A stretch of 35,384 bases of DNA, from assembly GCF_001552135.1 (NCBI RefSeq), contig NZ_BCQP01000091.1:1-35384 (forward strand), written 5' to 3'. This document shows, piece by piece, positions 1 to 7,354 of this stretch. A program made the position numbers and the translations under genes. Each line of letters starts with the position of its first letter. Position 1 is the first letter of the stretch. The stretch is from Actinomadura chibensis NBRC 106107. GTDB lineage: Bacteria > Actinomycetota > Actinomycetes > Streptosporangiales > Streptosporangiaceae. A model generated the notes under the pieces. It worked only from the letters and a program-made list of their open reading frames with translations. It was not told the origin of the DNA and searched no databases.

Positions 1-24
1 AGCCCCGCCCACCTGGGCGGGGCT
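1..24. terminator. GC-rich terminator hairpin
   Basis: A perfect 10-bp inverted repeat (AGCCCCGCCC / GGGCGGGGCT) with a 4-nt loop is followed by a short T-rich stretch. It probably ends a gene lying upstream of the window. The rest of the segment to position 135 shows no gene. Confidence 0.7.
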
Positions 25-135
25 GCCGTTTCTTTGCAAACCCGGGTGGTCCGGGACGGCGTCGAAGCCTGTAGCGGCCGGACGGACCGGCCGGTGGGCG
101 CCCGCGCGCGGCGCCCGTGAGGGGGGTCGGCGTCG

Positions 136-552
136 ATGTCTCACGGATACGGGTCGGCGGTGCCGGTGGTGATCCGCGTCCAGCCGCCGTTCGCGGCGCC
201 GCCGGACGGCCGCGGGCCCCGGCCGCTGCCGGTCCGGGCGCGCATCGGCGACACCCGGGCGGACCTGCGCGTCGGCGACAACCCGATCAGCGTGCCGCCC
301 GGCGAGTGGCCGATCCGCGTCTGGCTCTCGTACTGGGGCGTGCGGTCGGGGCTGGCCGAGATCACGGTGGACACGCGTCCGGGACGTCCCGTCCTGCTCT
401 ACTACACGACGCCGCGCACGATCTACAGCCGGGGCGTCCTCGGCTACGAGCCGGTCGAGCGTCCCGGCGAGGAGGCTCTCGTCCTCATCTACACGCTGGT
501 TCCGCTCGCCGGGCTGCTGGCGGCGGTCGTCGCGTTCCTGCTGCTCCGCTAG
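136..552 (+). CDS. Small membrane-anchored protein of unknown function
   Basis: This 138-residue protein belongs to no family I recognise. The N-terminal ~110 residues look like a soluble beta-rich domain, with alternating hydrophobic positions and conserved-looking WPIRVWLSYWG and LLYYTTP stretches. A single hydrophobic helix at about residues 117-137 ends the chain, so it is probably tail-anchored with the domain in the cytoplasm. The ATG has a purine-rich GAGGGGGG upstream. Its stop codon overlaps the stop of the convergent marR-type gene in a shared CTAG. Codon usage is strongly GC3-biased, which supports real coding. Confidence 0.75.
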   Translation: MSHGYGSAVPVVIRVQPPFAAPPDGRGPRPLPVRARIGDTRADLRVGDNPISVPPGEWPIRVWLSYWGVRSGLAEITVDTRPGRPVLLYYTTPRTIYSRGVLGYEPVERPGEEALVLIYTLVPLAGLLAAVVAFLLLR

Positions 553-1019
553 CGCCCGTCGCCCGGGGCTTCGGCGAGGCGGCGGAGCAGCGCGACGAGC
601 TGGTCGCGTTCGGGCCCGGTGAACCCGCCGAAGAGCCGGTCGCCCACCTCGGCGGCGGCGCGGCGGGCCGCGGCGAAGGTCCGGCGGCCGTCGGCGGTCA
701 GCGTCACCGAGTAGGCGCGGCGGTCGTGCGGGGTCCGCTCGCGCGTGACGAGGCCCGCCTCCTCCAGGTCGTCGACGGCGCGCACCATCGTGGACTTGTC
801 GATGCCCGTGAGGTCGATGAGGCGCCGCTGGCTGGACGGCCCGTACAGCTCCAGCGCGAACAGCAGCGAGAACTCGCGGACGTCGATCCCGAGCGCCCGC
901 AGCTCGTCGTTGACGCGCGCCCGGCTGCTGTTGTGCGCGGCGGCGAGCAGCATGCCGAGCCCCACGTGCCGGGCGTCGCCGTCCCCGGCCAGGAGGCGTT
1001 CGAGCAGATCGTCGAGCAT
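549..1019 (-). CDS. MarR family transcriptional regulator
   Basis: At 156 residues this has the usual MarR length. The winged-helix core spans about residues 45-115: a helix-turn-helix around SSQRRLIDLTGIDKSTMVRAV, then the wing signature RERTPHDRRAYSVTLT. MarR proteins are dimeric repressors that usually respond to phenolic or oxidised ligands. It is divergent from the amidohydrolase at 1116, the standard layout for a MarR protein controlling its neighbour and itself; the ligand cannot be told from sequence. The Shine-Dalgarno-like GGAGG lies only 1 nt from this ATG, so the true start may differ slightly. It ends convergently with the gene at 136-552. Confidence 0.9.
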   Translation of the reverse strand: MLDDLLERLLAGDGDARHVGLGMLLAAAHNSSRARVNDELRALGIDVREFSLLFALELYGPSSQRRLIDLTGIDKSTMVRAVDDLEEAGLVTRERTPHDRRAYSVTLTADGRRTFAAARRAAAEVGDRLFGGFTGPERDQLVALLRRLAEAPGDGR

Positions 1020-1036
1020 GCCTCCATGGTAGGACC

Positions 1037-1060
1037 GTTTGATATACTCTCATCTGAGAC
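1037..1060. promoter_or_regulatory. Candidate MarR operator and promoter in divergent intergenic region
   Basis: This is an unusually AT-rich patch in GC-rich DNA, between the divergent marR-like and amidohydrolase starts. It has outer arms GTTT and AGAC with an imperfect dyad, and it contains TATACT (1043-1048), a good -10 hexamer for the forward gene. No clear -35 is seen. The operator role is inferred from position. Confidence 0.4.
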
Positions 1061-1115
1061 TTTCTCGTGAGGTCCAAGGTGGGCGGCACCCTCGACCGAG
1101 CAAGGAGAGACGCGG

Positions 1116-2186
1116 ATGTCCGAAATATCCCGCCGCCACGCCCTGAAGATGTCCGGGCTCGCCGCCGCGGCGGCCACCGTCCCGCTCGGCGCCGTCCCGG
1201 CCGCGGGAGCCGCCGCGAGCGACCGGCGCCCGGCGCGCGACCGGATCGACACGCACCACCACGCCGTCCCGCCGAAGATGCGGGAGTGGGCCGTCGCGCA
1301 GGGCCTGCTCCCGCCGACCGGCGGCCCGTCCTGGGCCCGGTGGACCCTGCGGAGCACGCTCCGCACCATGAACGCCAACGGGATCGCCGTGGGCGTCGCG
1401 TCGGCGCCCGTCCCGGCCGAGGTGTTCCAGGACCGCAGGACCGCCGTCTCCGGCGTCCAGGTGTGCAACGAGTCGCTCGCGGAACTCGTGCGCGAGCACC
1501 CCACCCGGTTCGGCTTCTTCGCCAACGTCGCGATGCTCCACCCCGACCTGGCCGTGGAGCAGGCCGCGCACGCGCTGGACGTCCTCGGCGCGGACGGCAT
1601 CCTGCTCAACACCTCCGCCGCCGGGCACTACCTCGGGCACCGGATGTTCGCGCCCCTCTTCGCCGAGCTGGACCGGCGCCGCGCCGTCGTGTTCACCCAC
1701 CCCGTCGCGCCGAAGGGCATCGTCGAGGTGCCGGAGGTCGGCGACTGGCTCGGCGACTTCCTGCTCGACACCACCCGCACCGCCCTCAGCCTCATCTCCA
1801 CGGGGGCGCTCGACCGCTACCCGAACGTGTCGATCATCCTGTCCCACGGCGGCGGGTTCCTGCCCTACATGGCCGGACGCGCCGAGCGCTGGGGCCGCGA
1901 GGACGACGGCCCCGACCCGGCGAAGATCCGCCCCGCGCTGCGCCGCTTCCACTACGACACGGCGCTGCCGACGTCGCCCTACGCGACGCCGACCCTGCTC
2001 GCGGCGGTGGGCGCGGAACGCGTCCTGTTCGGCACCGACTGGCCCGCCAACTCGGCGAAGGAGGTCCGGATCAACACCGCCGACTTCGACCGCGACCCCG
2101 GGGTAGACGGACGCGCGCACCGCGCGATCGTCCGCGGCAACGCGCTGCGCCTGCTGCCCCGCCTCGCGCGGCGGCTCGCCGGATGA
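1116..2186 (+). CDS. Tat-exported amidohydrolase (amidohydrolase 2 / ACMSD-like)
   Basis: This 356-residue metal-dependent hydrolase or decarboxylase belongs to the amidohydrolase_2 (PF04909-type) family. The N-terminus carries a twin-arginine motif (SRRHALK, residues 5-11) and an Ala-rich h-region, so folded export is likely. Metal and catalytic residues are in canonical order: D45-T-H47-H-H49, H195 in FTHP, H244 in LSHGGG and D308 in FGTDWP. Family members include ACMSD and resorcylate decarboxylases; the substrate here is unknown. The ATG has a good AAGGAGAG ribosome site. It is divergent from the MarR gene, which probably represses it, and may act on an aromatic compound (inference). Confidence 0.85.
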   Translation: MSEISRRHALKMSGLAAAAATVPLGAVPAAGAAASDRRPARDRIDTHHHAVPPKMREWAVAQGLLPPTGGPSWARWTLRSTLRTMNANGIAVGVASAPVPAEVFQDRRTAVSGVQVCNESLAELVREHPTRFGFFANVAMLHPDLAVEQAAHALDVLGADGILLNTSAAGHYLGHRMFAPLFAELDRRRAVVFTHPVAPKGIVEVPEVGDWLGDFLLDTTRTALSLISTGALDRYPNVSIILSHGGGFLPYMAGRAERWGREDDGPDPAKIRPALRRFHYDTALPTSPYATPTLLAAVGAERVLFGTDWPANSAKEVRINTADFDRDPGVDGRAHRAIVRGNALRLLPRLARRLAG

Positions 2187-2193
2187 GCCCGGG

Positions 2194-3033
2194 TCAGCCC
2201 GCCTCTTCGCGGAGGACGCCGCCGTCGGGCGCCGGACGCCGCTGCTCGCGCAGCTTGTCCTGGAGGATCTGGAGGCCCTCCAGGCCGTCGACGGAGAGGG
2301 CGGCCAGCTCGTCCAGGGACATCAGCGAATCGGTGCGCAGCGGCGGCCGCCACCCGTGCTCGGCGTCGTGGCTGCGCAGCACCTTCGCCGGGACGCCGCC
2401 GATCACCGCGTGGTCGGGGAACTCGCCGCGCACCACGGCGCCGCCCGCGACCGCGACGTTCCGGCCGAGCCGGGTGCCCGGCAGGATGATCGCGCCGGTG
2501 CCGATCCAGCAGCCGTCGCCGATCACGACCGGGTTGTTCTCCGGCCACTGCCGCCCGATGGGGGTGTCGAGGTCGCCATAGGTGTGGTTCTGGTCGGTGA
2601 TGTAGACGTTCGGGCCGGTGAACACGTCGTCGCCGATCTCGATCGACTGGTGGCCGACGATGTGCGTGCCGCGGCCGAGCGAGCAGCTCCCGCCGATCCG
2701 GACGATGACGTCCGGCCCGAGGTCGAGCCCCGGGACGAACCCGGCCGAGATCGTCACGTGCGTCCCGACCAGGGTGTGGTCGCCGATCGAGATCCACGGC
2801 TCGCCGTAGATCGCGCCGACCGGGAACGCGATGCACGCGCCCTCGCCGAGGTAGGCGAACCTGCGGCGGCCGGGCGTCTCCGGGGTGATCTCGCCGTGCC
2901 GCCGCACCCACTCCCAGGCGCGGTGGACGGCCCCGTGCACGCCCCGGCGGGCCCGCAGCCTGGCGCGGGCCGCGAGCGTCCGGCGCGGCGGCTGGAGCGG
3001 CCGGTCCAGCCGGTCCGGCCCGTTCGGCGACAT
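2194..3033 (-). CDS. Left-handed beta-helix (hexapeptide) acyltransferase
   Basis: About 279 residues. The central region (~60-215) is made of hexapeptide repeats that form a left-handed beta-helix, for example IGDHTLVG, IGDDVFTGPNVYITDQNHTYG, IGDGCWIGTGAIILPGTRLG and AVIGGVPAKVL. This is the fold of xenobiotic, maltose and NeuD-type O-acetyltransferases that use acetyl-CoA. NHTYGD probably contains the catalytic histidine. An Arg-rich N-terminus and an alpha-helical C-terminal tail flank the helix. The start is ambiguous between GTG 3042 and ATG 3033, and neither has a strong ribosome site. The gene is convergent with the amidohydrolase 7 nt away. The acceptor substrate is unknown. Confidence 0.85.
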   Translation of the reverse strand: MSPNGPDRLDRPLQPPRRTLAARARLRARRGVHGAVHRAWEWVRRHGEITPETPGRRRFAYLGEGACIAFPVGAIYGEPWISIGDHTLVGTHVTISAGFVPGLDLGPDVIVRIGGSCSLGRGTHIVGHQSIEIGDDVFTGPNVYITDQNHTYGDLDTPIGRQWPENNPVVIGDGCWIGTGAIILPGTRLGRNVAVAGGAVVRGEFPDHAVIGGVPAKVLRSHDAEHGWRPPLRTDSLMSLDELAALSVDGLEGLQILQDKLREQRRPAPDGGVLREEAG

Positions 3034-3070
3034 GGCGTTCACCGTACCGGGTGGTAGCGAACCCGGACAC

Positions 3071-3110
3071 GCCGGAGGGCCCGGCCTTCGCGAAGGCCGG
3101 GCCCTCCGGC
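3071..3110. terminator. Perfect 40-nt palindromic terminator
   Basis: A 20-bp arm beginning GCCGGAGGGCCCGGCC is followed immediately by its exact complement, centred on TTCG/CGAA. It lies just after the stop of the reverse-strand gene at 3130-3612 and upstream of the acyltransferase, so it should end the former's transcript. There is no U-tract. Confidence 0.75.
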
Positions 3111-3129
3111 GAGGCGTCCGTGGACGGGG

Positions 3130-3612
3130 TCAGTGCGGCGAGTGCACCTGGCCGTCGACGTCGGAGCCGGAGACCGTCATGGCGTCCGCCGAGGTGGCGT
3201 CGCCCGACCGGTCGCCGGAACCGCCCGCGAGGTCGCGGATGACGCCGCGCCGGGTCGCGACCGCGCCGGCCACGCCGACGGCGGCGACCGTCCCCAGCAT
3301 GGCCATCATCGCGCCGCGTCCGGGACCGGACCGCTTCGGCGGCTCCACCCGGTGCGCGACGCCGCTCAGGAACGAGCTCACCCGGGGCGCGAGCCCGGTC
3401 TCGACGTACCGGGCCGCCCGGCGGAGGCGCGGCGCGCTCCACCCGCGGGCCATCATCACCCGCTCACCCGCGACGGGCCCGATCCGCTCCACCGCGGAGG
3501 ACGCGCCCCGGCGGGCCCGTTCGGCGCCGAGCCTGGCCGCCTCCTGGGCGCGGCCGAGCCCGCTCCGAACCTCCTCCTGCGGCTTGCCGCGGAATCTGAT
3601 CATTAGGGACAC
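3130..3612 (-). CDS. DUF5324-like single-pass membrane protein
   Basis: 160 residues: an amphipathic Arg/Ala-rich helical N-terminus (1-90), a hydrophobic segment at about 100-120 and a short Ser/Asp-rich tail. Its composition and position beside the cyclophilin gene recall the DUF5324 proteins of streptomycetes; this is pattern recall, not a search. No enzymatic motif is visible. Two starts compete. GTG at 3612 has a GGGAGG ribosome site 5 nt away. ATG at 3603 lies exactly 7 nt after a TAGCGT hexamer, as expected for a leaderless mRNA. It is divergent from the cyclophilin gene. Confidence 0.7.
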   Translation of the reverse strand: MSLMIRFRGKPQEEVRSGLGRAQEAARLGAERARRGASSAVERIGPVAGERVMMARGWSAPRLRRAARYVETGLAPRVSSFLSGVAHRVEPPKRSGPGRGAMMAMLGTVAAVGVAGAVATRRGVIRDLAGGSGDRSGDATSADAMTVSGSDVDGQVHSPH

Positions 3613-3779
3613 GCTAACCTCCCTGTTTGCGAGGTCCTGTCATGCAGCCTTCCCAAGGACCGGGGGGTAAACCTTGTGCGCGCGACAGAACGGCCACACA
3701 GCGTGACGGGTTCGGGCATGACCGCGACCCGCCGTGTACGGCACAGAGAGCACACCAGACTCACGAGGAGGCGGCCAGC

Positions 3780-4304
3780 GTGGCCAACGAGATCTTCGCG
3801 ACCCTGAACACGTCCGAGGGCAAGATCGTCGCCCAGCTCTACCCGGAGCAGGCCCCGGATACGGTGGCGAACTTCGTCGAACTGGCGGAGGGCACCCGGA
3901 CCTGGCACGATCCGCGGACCGGCCAGAAGTCCACCGACCCGCTCTACAACGGGACGATCTTCCACCGCGTGATCGACAAGTTCATGATCCAGGGCGGTGA
4001 CCCGCTCGGCACCGGCACCGGCGGCCCCGGCTACGAGTTCAAGGACGAGTTCCACCCCGACCTGAAGTTCAACAAGCCCTACCTGCTGGCGATGGCCAAC
4101 GCCGGGCCCGGGACGAACGGCTCCCAGTTCTTCATCACGCTGAGCGTCGGGCAGACCCAGCACCTCACCGGCCGCCACACCATCTTCGGCAAGGTCATCG
4201 AGGGCACCGACGTCGTCGACCGGATCGGCAAGGTCGAGACCGGACGCGGCGACCGCCCGAAGCAGGACGTGGTCCTCCAGTCGGTGACGATCGAACGGCG
4301 CTAG
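3780..4304 (+). CDS. ppiA: Cyclophilin-type peptidyl-prolyl cis-trans isomerase
   Basis: This 174-residue single-domain cytoplasmic cyclophilin catalyses proline cis-trans isomerisation during protein folding. Signature stretches are FHRVIDKFMIQGGDP (catalytic Arg in FHR), GSQFFIT and HTIFGKV. The GTG start at 3780 is chosen because GAGGAGG sits about 9 nt upstream and the protein then begins at the family N-terminus; the frame is open further upstream but codes for nothing recognisable. No signal peptide is present. A ppiA gene at this spot next to rhomboid and crgA is the standard actinobacterial origin-proximal order. Confidence 0.95.
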   Translation: MANEIFATLNTSEGKIVAQLYPEQAPDTVANFVELAEGTRTWHDPRTGQKSTDPLYNGTIFHRVIDKFMIQGGDPLGTGTGGPGYEFKDEFHPDLKFNKPYLLAMANAGPGTNGSQFFITLSVGQTQHLTGRHTIFGKVIEGTDVVDRIGKVETGRGDRPKQDVVLQSVTIERR

Positions 4305-4317
4305 TCGTTGCATACGG

Positions 4318-4357
4318 TGTAAGCCCAGGACGGGTGATGCAAGCCCAGGACGGGTGA
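4318..4357. repeat. 20-bp tandem duplication between ppiA and the rhomboid gene
   Basis: Two head-to-tail copies of TGtAAGCCCAGGACGGGTGA occur at 4318-4337 and 4338-4357, differing only at the third base (T/C). They sit in the 81-nt gap just before the rhomboid ribosome site. Confidence 0.9.
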
Positions 4358-4385
4358 ATCGCCGCACGGCACAACGGAGCCCCAG

Positions 4386-5282
4386 ATGACCACAGAACAC
4401 GGTCCCGCCCCCGAGACCTCGGTGCCCACCTGCTACCGGCACCCGGGGCGGGAGACGTACGTGCGCTGCACGCGGTGCGACCGCTTCATCTGCCCCGAGT
4501 GCATGCGGGACGCGGCCGTCGGCCACCAGTGCGTGGAGTGCGTCCGGGCGGGCAACCAGGGCGTCCGCCGGGCCGTCCCCCGGACGGTCCTCGGCGCGCG
4601 GGGCTCCGCGACCGCCGTGCCGGTCGTCACCTACACGCTGATCGGCGCGTGCGTGCTGGCCTACCTCGCCGAGCTGTCGTCGTGGCGGGTCGTCTGGGAG
4701 TTCATGATGCTCGGCCGCGGCGTGCTCCCGGACGGCGAGGTCGGCGGCGTCGCCGAGGGCGAGTGGTACCGGCTGCTCACGACGATGTTCCTGCACCAGC
4801 GCGGCGGCAGCTTCGGCGTCACCCACATCCTGTTCAACATGTGGGCGCTGTGGGCGATCGGGCCCGCGCTGGAGCAGGTGCTCGGACGGTGGCGCTTCCT
4901 CGCCCTGTACCTGCTGTCCGGCCTCGGCGGCTCGGTGCTGCTGTACCTGGTCGGCGCCCCGGGCGACTCGGCGGTCGGCGCGTCCGGCGCGATCTTCGGC
5001 CTGTTCGGCGCGTTCTTCGTGATCGGCCGCAGGCTCGGCGGGTCGGTCGGCCCGATCGTGGTGCTGCTGGTGATCAACCTGGTGATCACCTTCTCGGTGC
5101 CGAACATCTCCTGGCAGGGGCACGTCGGCGGGCTCGTCGTCGGCGCGGCGCTCGCCGCCGCCTACGCGTACGCGCCGGCCGCGCGGCGCACCCTCTTCCA
5201 TGTGGGCGCGCCACTGGTCACGCTCGCGCTGCTCGCCGCGCTCGTGCTCGTCCGGACGGCGGAGCTCAGCCCGTCCGTCTAG
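4386..5282 (+). CDS. Rhomboid intramembrane serine protease with N-terminal zinc-finger
   Basis: 298 residues. An N-terminal cysteine/histidine cluster (C16, H19, C28, C31, C36, C39, H47, C49, C52) resembles a B-box or zinc ribbon and should face the cytoplasm. Six or seven membrane segments follow from about residue 78. Rhomboid hallmarks are HILFN (H147, N151), the catalytic serine in GASGAIFG (S200) and the catalytic histidine in WQGHVGG (H246), making a Ser-His dyad that cleaves transmembrane substrates. The ribosome site is GGAG. It follows ppiA and is convergent with crgA. Its substrates are unknown. Confidence 0.93.
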   Translation: MTTEHGPAPETSVPTCYRHPGRETYVRCTRCDRFICPECMRDAAVGHQCVECVRAGNQGVRRAVPRTVLGARGSATAVPVVTYTLIGACVLAYLAELSSWRVVWEFMMLGRGVLPDGEVGGVAEGEWYRLLTTMFLHQRGGSFGVTHILFNMWALWAIGPALEQVLGRWRFLALYLLSGLGGSVLLYLVGAPGDSAVGASGAIFGLFGAFFVIGRRLGGSVGPIVVLLVINLVITFSVPNISWQGHVGGLVVGAALAAAYAYAPAARRTLFHVGAPLVTLALLAALVLVRTAELSPSV

Positions 5283-5302
5283 CGTCACGTCCGGCGTCGT
5301 GC

Positions 5303-5350
5303 GGACGCCGCCGCGCGCACACCCCCTCGGGGGTCACCGCGGCGGCGTCC
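5303..5350. terminator. Bidirectional terminator between rhomboid gene and crgA
   Basis: A 13-bp perfect stem (GGACGCCGCCGCG at 5303-5315 with its complement at 5338-5350) encloses a second hairpin, ACCCCC-TC-GGGGGT. It lies between two convergent genes and has no U-tract. Confidence 0.65.
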
Positions 5351-5369
5351 TCGCCTGCCCGCCGCGGCC

Positions 5370-5420
5370 TGTGGAAAACCTGGGGAAAACCCGCCCGGGA
5401 GCCTCCCAGCCTGTGGATAA
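5370..5420. promoter_or_regulatory. Cluster of three DnaA-box-like sites
   Basis: TGTGGAAAA (5370-5378), TGGGGAAAA (5381-5389) and TGTGGATAA (5412-5420) lie in the same orientation. The last is the exact complement of the consensus DnaA box TTATCCACA. Spacings are 11 and 31 bp, about one and three helical turns. They stand between the rhomboid terminator and the end of crgA. Confidence 0.6.
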
Positions 5421-5428
5421 CCCGGGCG

Positions 5429-5686
5429 TCAGCGCCAGCGGGTCGAGAGCACCACGCCGAGGATGATGGCGGCGAAGCCGATCCCCAGGTTCCAGTTGTG
5501 CAGGTCGGACATGAAGGGCACGTCGGTGCCGGTGCTCGCCGTCACGTAGAAGACGGCGATCCAGATCAGGCCGACGAGCCACAGCCCCACCATGGTCGGC
5601 ACCAGCCAGCGCGGGCTGACCTCCGGGGTCTTCGACTTCTGCGGGGGCGTGTAAACGGCCTTCTTGCGCACTTTGGACTTGGCCAC
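5429..5686 (-). CDS. crgA: Cell division protein CrgA
   Basis: 85 residues with two transmembrane helices (about 29-50 and 65-82) joined by a short extracellular loop. The lysine-rich N-terminus MAKSKVRKKAVYTPP and the WNLGIGF...RW ending are typical. CrgA is an actinobacterial septal membrane protein that interacts with FtsZ, FtsI and related proteins and moderates septum formation. The GTG start at 5686 is chosen because GAGGAG lies about 10 nt upstream and the length agrees with the family (~84-93); longer in-frame extension is not CrgA-like. It is divergent from the DUF881 gene across 79 nt. Confidence 0.93.
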   Translation of the reverse strand: MAKSKVRKKAVYTPPQKSKTPEVSPRWLVPTMVGLWLVGLIWIAVFYVTASTGTDVPFMSDLHNWNLGIGFAAIILGVVLSTRWR

Positions 5687-5751
5687 GGTGGTCGGTCTCC
5701 TCGGGCGTCCGGCGGCCGGAGCGCCGGTCCGCGCATGGGTGGTTTGTCGGT

Positions 5752-5757
5752 TAGCGT
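5752..5757 (+). promoter_or_regulatory. Candidate -10 element for a leaderless DUF881 transcript
   Basis: TAGCGT stands 8 nt before the ATG at 5766, and no Shine-Dalgarno sequence precedes that ATG. This fits a leaderless mRNA. No convincing -35 is seen. The same hexamer occurs before at least two other genes in the window. Confidence 0.4.
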
Positions 5758-5765
5758 AGTCGCCG

Positions 5766-6512
5766 ATGTGCAGCGTACGGCGTCCAGCGTGGCGAAGCAT
5801 CATCCCAGTTCTCACGCTCCTCGCGGGAACCCTGTTCGCGGCGAGCGCGAGCACGGCCCGCGGCACGAGCCTGCGCGAGCAGGGCCGCACCCGGATGACC
5901 GAGCTCATCGCCGCCGAGCAGCGCCGCAGCCGCCAGGAGCGCGCCGAGTACCGGCGGCTCCGCCACGAGGTCGACGGTATATCGCGCGCGGCCGGACGTC
6001 ACGATGCCCGCGTGAAGCGGGCCCAGGCCGAGGCGGACGCGCTCGCCGCCCGCGCCGGGTTCACCCCGCTCGCCGGTCCCGGCGTCCGCGTCGCGCTGGA
6101 CGACGCGCCCCAGCACGGCGACCCGCCGCGCGGGGCCCGTCCGGACGACCTCGTCGTCCACCAGGCGGACGTGCAGGCCGTCGTCAACGCGCTGTGGGCG
6201 GGCGGCGCCCGCGGCCTCCAGATCATGGACCAGCGGGTCATCTCGACGAGCGCGGTCCGGTGCGTGGGCAATACGCTGATCCTCCAGGGCGTCGTGTACT
6301 CGCCGCCGTTCCGGATCACCGCGGTCGGCGACCCGGGGCGGCTGCGCGCGGCGCTCGGCGCGTCCCGCGAGATCGCCGTCTACCGCAGGTACGTCCGCGC
6401 GTACGGGCTCGGCTACGCGGTGCGGACCGTGGAGCGCGCCACCCTGCCGCCCTACACCGGCAACGTGACGATGAAGCACGCCACGGTGCCCCCCGACCGG
6501 ATCCCCCAGTAG
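5766..6512 (+). CDS. DUF881 family membrane protein
   Basis: 248 residues. A signal-anchor helix (about 10-30) is followed by a charged coiled-coil region (35-97) and the DUF881 domain (about 104-240), including VVNALWAGGARGLQIMDQR, NTLILQGVVYSPPFRI and IGDP-like turns. DUF881 proteins are found throughout actinobacteria at this position (the M. tuberculosis Rv0012 equivalent). They are thought to be extracytoplasmic envelope proteins, but no reaction is established. The gene probably starts the forward operon DUF881-sortase-small membrane protein-pabA. The ATG lacks a Shine-Dalgarno sequence, so it may be leaderless. Confidence 0.88.
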   Translation: MCSVRRPAWRSIIPVLTLLAGTLFAASASTARGTSLREQGRTRMTELIAAEQRRSRQERAEYRRLRHEVDGISRAAGRHDARVKRAQAEADALAARAGFTPLAGPGVRVALDDAPQHGDPPRGARPDDLVVHQADVQAVVNALWAGGARGLQIMDQRVISTSAVRCVGNTLILQGVVYSPPFRITAVGDPGRLRAALGASREIAVYRRYVRAYGLGYAVRTVERATLPPYTGNVTMKHATVPPDRIPQ

Positions 6513-6524
6513 AGAGGACGCGCG

Positions 6525-7154
6525 TTGCGGACGCTCATCCGTGGCATGGGCGAGCTGTGCATCACCGCCGGCCTGATCGTCATGCTCTTCGTGACGTACG
6601 AGCTGTGGGGCACCGGCCGCTACACCGAGGGCCAGCAGAACCGCCTCGGCGACGAGCTCATGAAGGACTGGCGCGCGTCCAAGGTCACCACCGAGCGGGT
6701 CGAGCTGGGCAAGGGCCTCGCCATGATCCGCATCCCCCGCTTCGGCAAGGGCTACCACTACGTCGTCATCGAGGGCGTCGAGCGGAAGGACCTGCGCAAG
6801 GGCCCCGGCCACTACCCCGGCACGGCGCTGCCCGGCCAGGTCGGCAACTTCGTCGTCTCCGGCCACCGGACGACCTACTCCGCGCCCTTCAACCGCCTCG
6901 GCGAACTGCGCCGCGGCGACAAGATCCTCATCGACACGCGGGACGAGCAGTACACCTACACCGTCACCGACCGCAGGATCGTGAAGCCGTCCGCCGTGGA
7001 GGTGACGGCGCCCGTCCCGCTGCACCCGAACCGCAGGCCCACCAAGCGCATGATCACCCTCACCACCTGCCACCCGAAGTACTCCGCCGCCGAACGGATG
7101 ATCGTCTTCGGGGAGCTGGCGGCCGCGGTGCCGCGCGTCCAGAAGCCGACCTAG
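6525..7154 (+). CDS. Class E sortase
   Basis: 209 residues: an N-terminal membrane anchor (about 8-26) and a sortase beta-barrel. The catalytic triad is visible as H114 (VVSGHRTTY), C182 (TLTTCHPKYS) and R191 (AAERMIVFG). Sortases are membrane transpeptidases that attach secreted proteins to the cell wall or link pilins; class E enzymes are typical of high-GC actinobacteria and often recognise LAXTG. No sortase substrate is seen in this window. The TTG start at 6525 follows AGAGAGGAC. It lies 12 nt after the DUF881 gene, and the next gene's ribosome site overlaps its stop. Confidence 0.92.
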   Translation: MRTLIRGMGELCITAGLIVMLFVTYELWGTGRYTEGQQNRLGDELMKDWRASKVTTERVELGKGLAMIRIPRFGKGYHYVVIEGVERKDLRKGPGHYPGTALPGQVGNFVVSGHRTTYSAPFNRLGELRRGDKILIDTRDEQYTYTVTDRRIVKPSAVEVTAPVPLHPNRRPTKRMITLTTCHPKYSAAERMIVFGELAAAVPRVQKPT

Positions 7155-7163
7155 GAGGCCCCC

Positions 7164-7352
7164 GTGTATCTGTGGATCTGGCGCCGCCTGCCGGGCGCGT
7201 GGCAGACCAAGGCGGCCACGGCGCTCGGCCTGGTCGTCGCCGTCGCGGTCGTCCTCTGGTACGTCGTGTTCCCGTGGGTGGAACCCAAGGTCCAGTTCGA
7301 CCACGGTGTGGTGGACGGCCCGACCCCCACCCAGTCAGCGAAACCCAGGTGA
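7164..7352 (+). CDS. Small single-pass membrane protein in the sortase-pabA interval
   Basis: 62 residues: a basic N-terminus (YLWIWRRLPG), one hydrophobic helix (about 18-38) and a short extracytoplasmic tail. The GTG start has an excellent AGGAGG at 7153-7158 that overlaps the sortase stop codon. The stop is 2 nt from the pabA ATG, so all three genes should be translationally coupled. Similar tiny proteins occur beside class E sortase genes in related actinobacteria (recollection). Function unknown. Confidence 0.8.
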   Translation: MYLWIWRRLPGAWQTKAATALGLVVAVAVVLWYVVFPWVEPKVQFDHGVVDGPTPTQSAKPR

Positions 7353-7354
7353 CC

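Noticed and set aside
1050..2120. Reverse-strand open frame opposite the amidohydrolase
   Set aside because: It is a Gly/Val/Arg-rich shadow. The forward protein has full motifs and a ribosome site.
5283..5428. Replication origin at the DnaA-box cluster
   Set aside because: Only three boxes occur, there is no AT-rich unwinding region, and dnaA and dnaN are not adjacent. It is better seen as a secondary DnaA site.
4475..7354. Very long forward frame preceding and in phase with pabA
   Set aside because: It runs through rhomboid, crgA, DUF881 and sortase genes in other frames, as high-GC shadow frames do. pabA clearly begins at 7355 with its family N-terminus.
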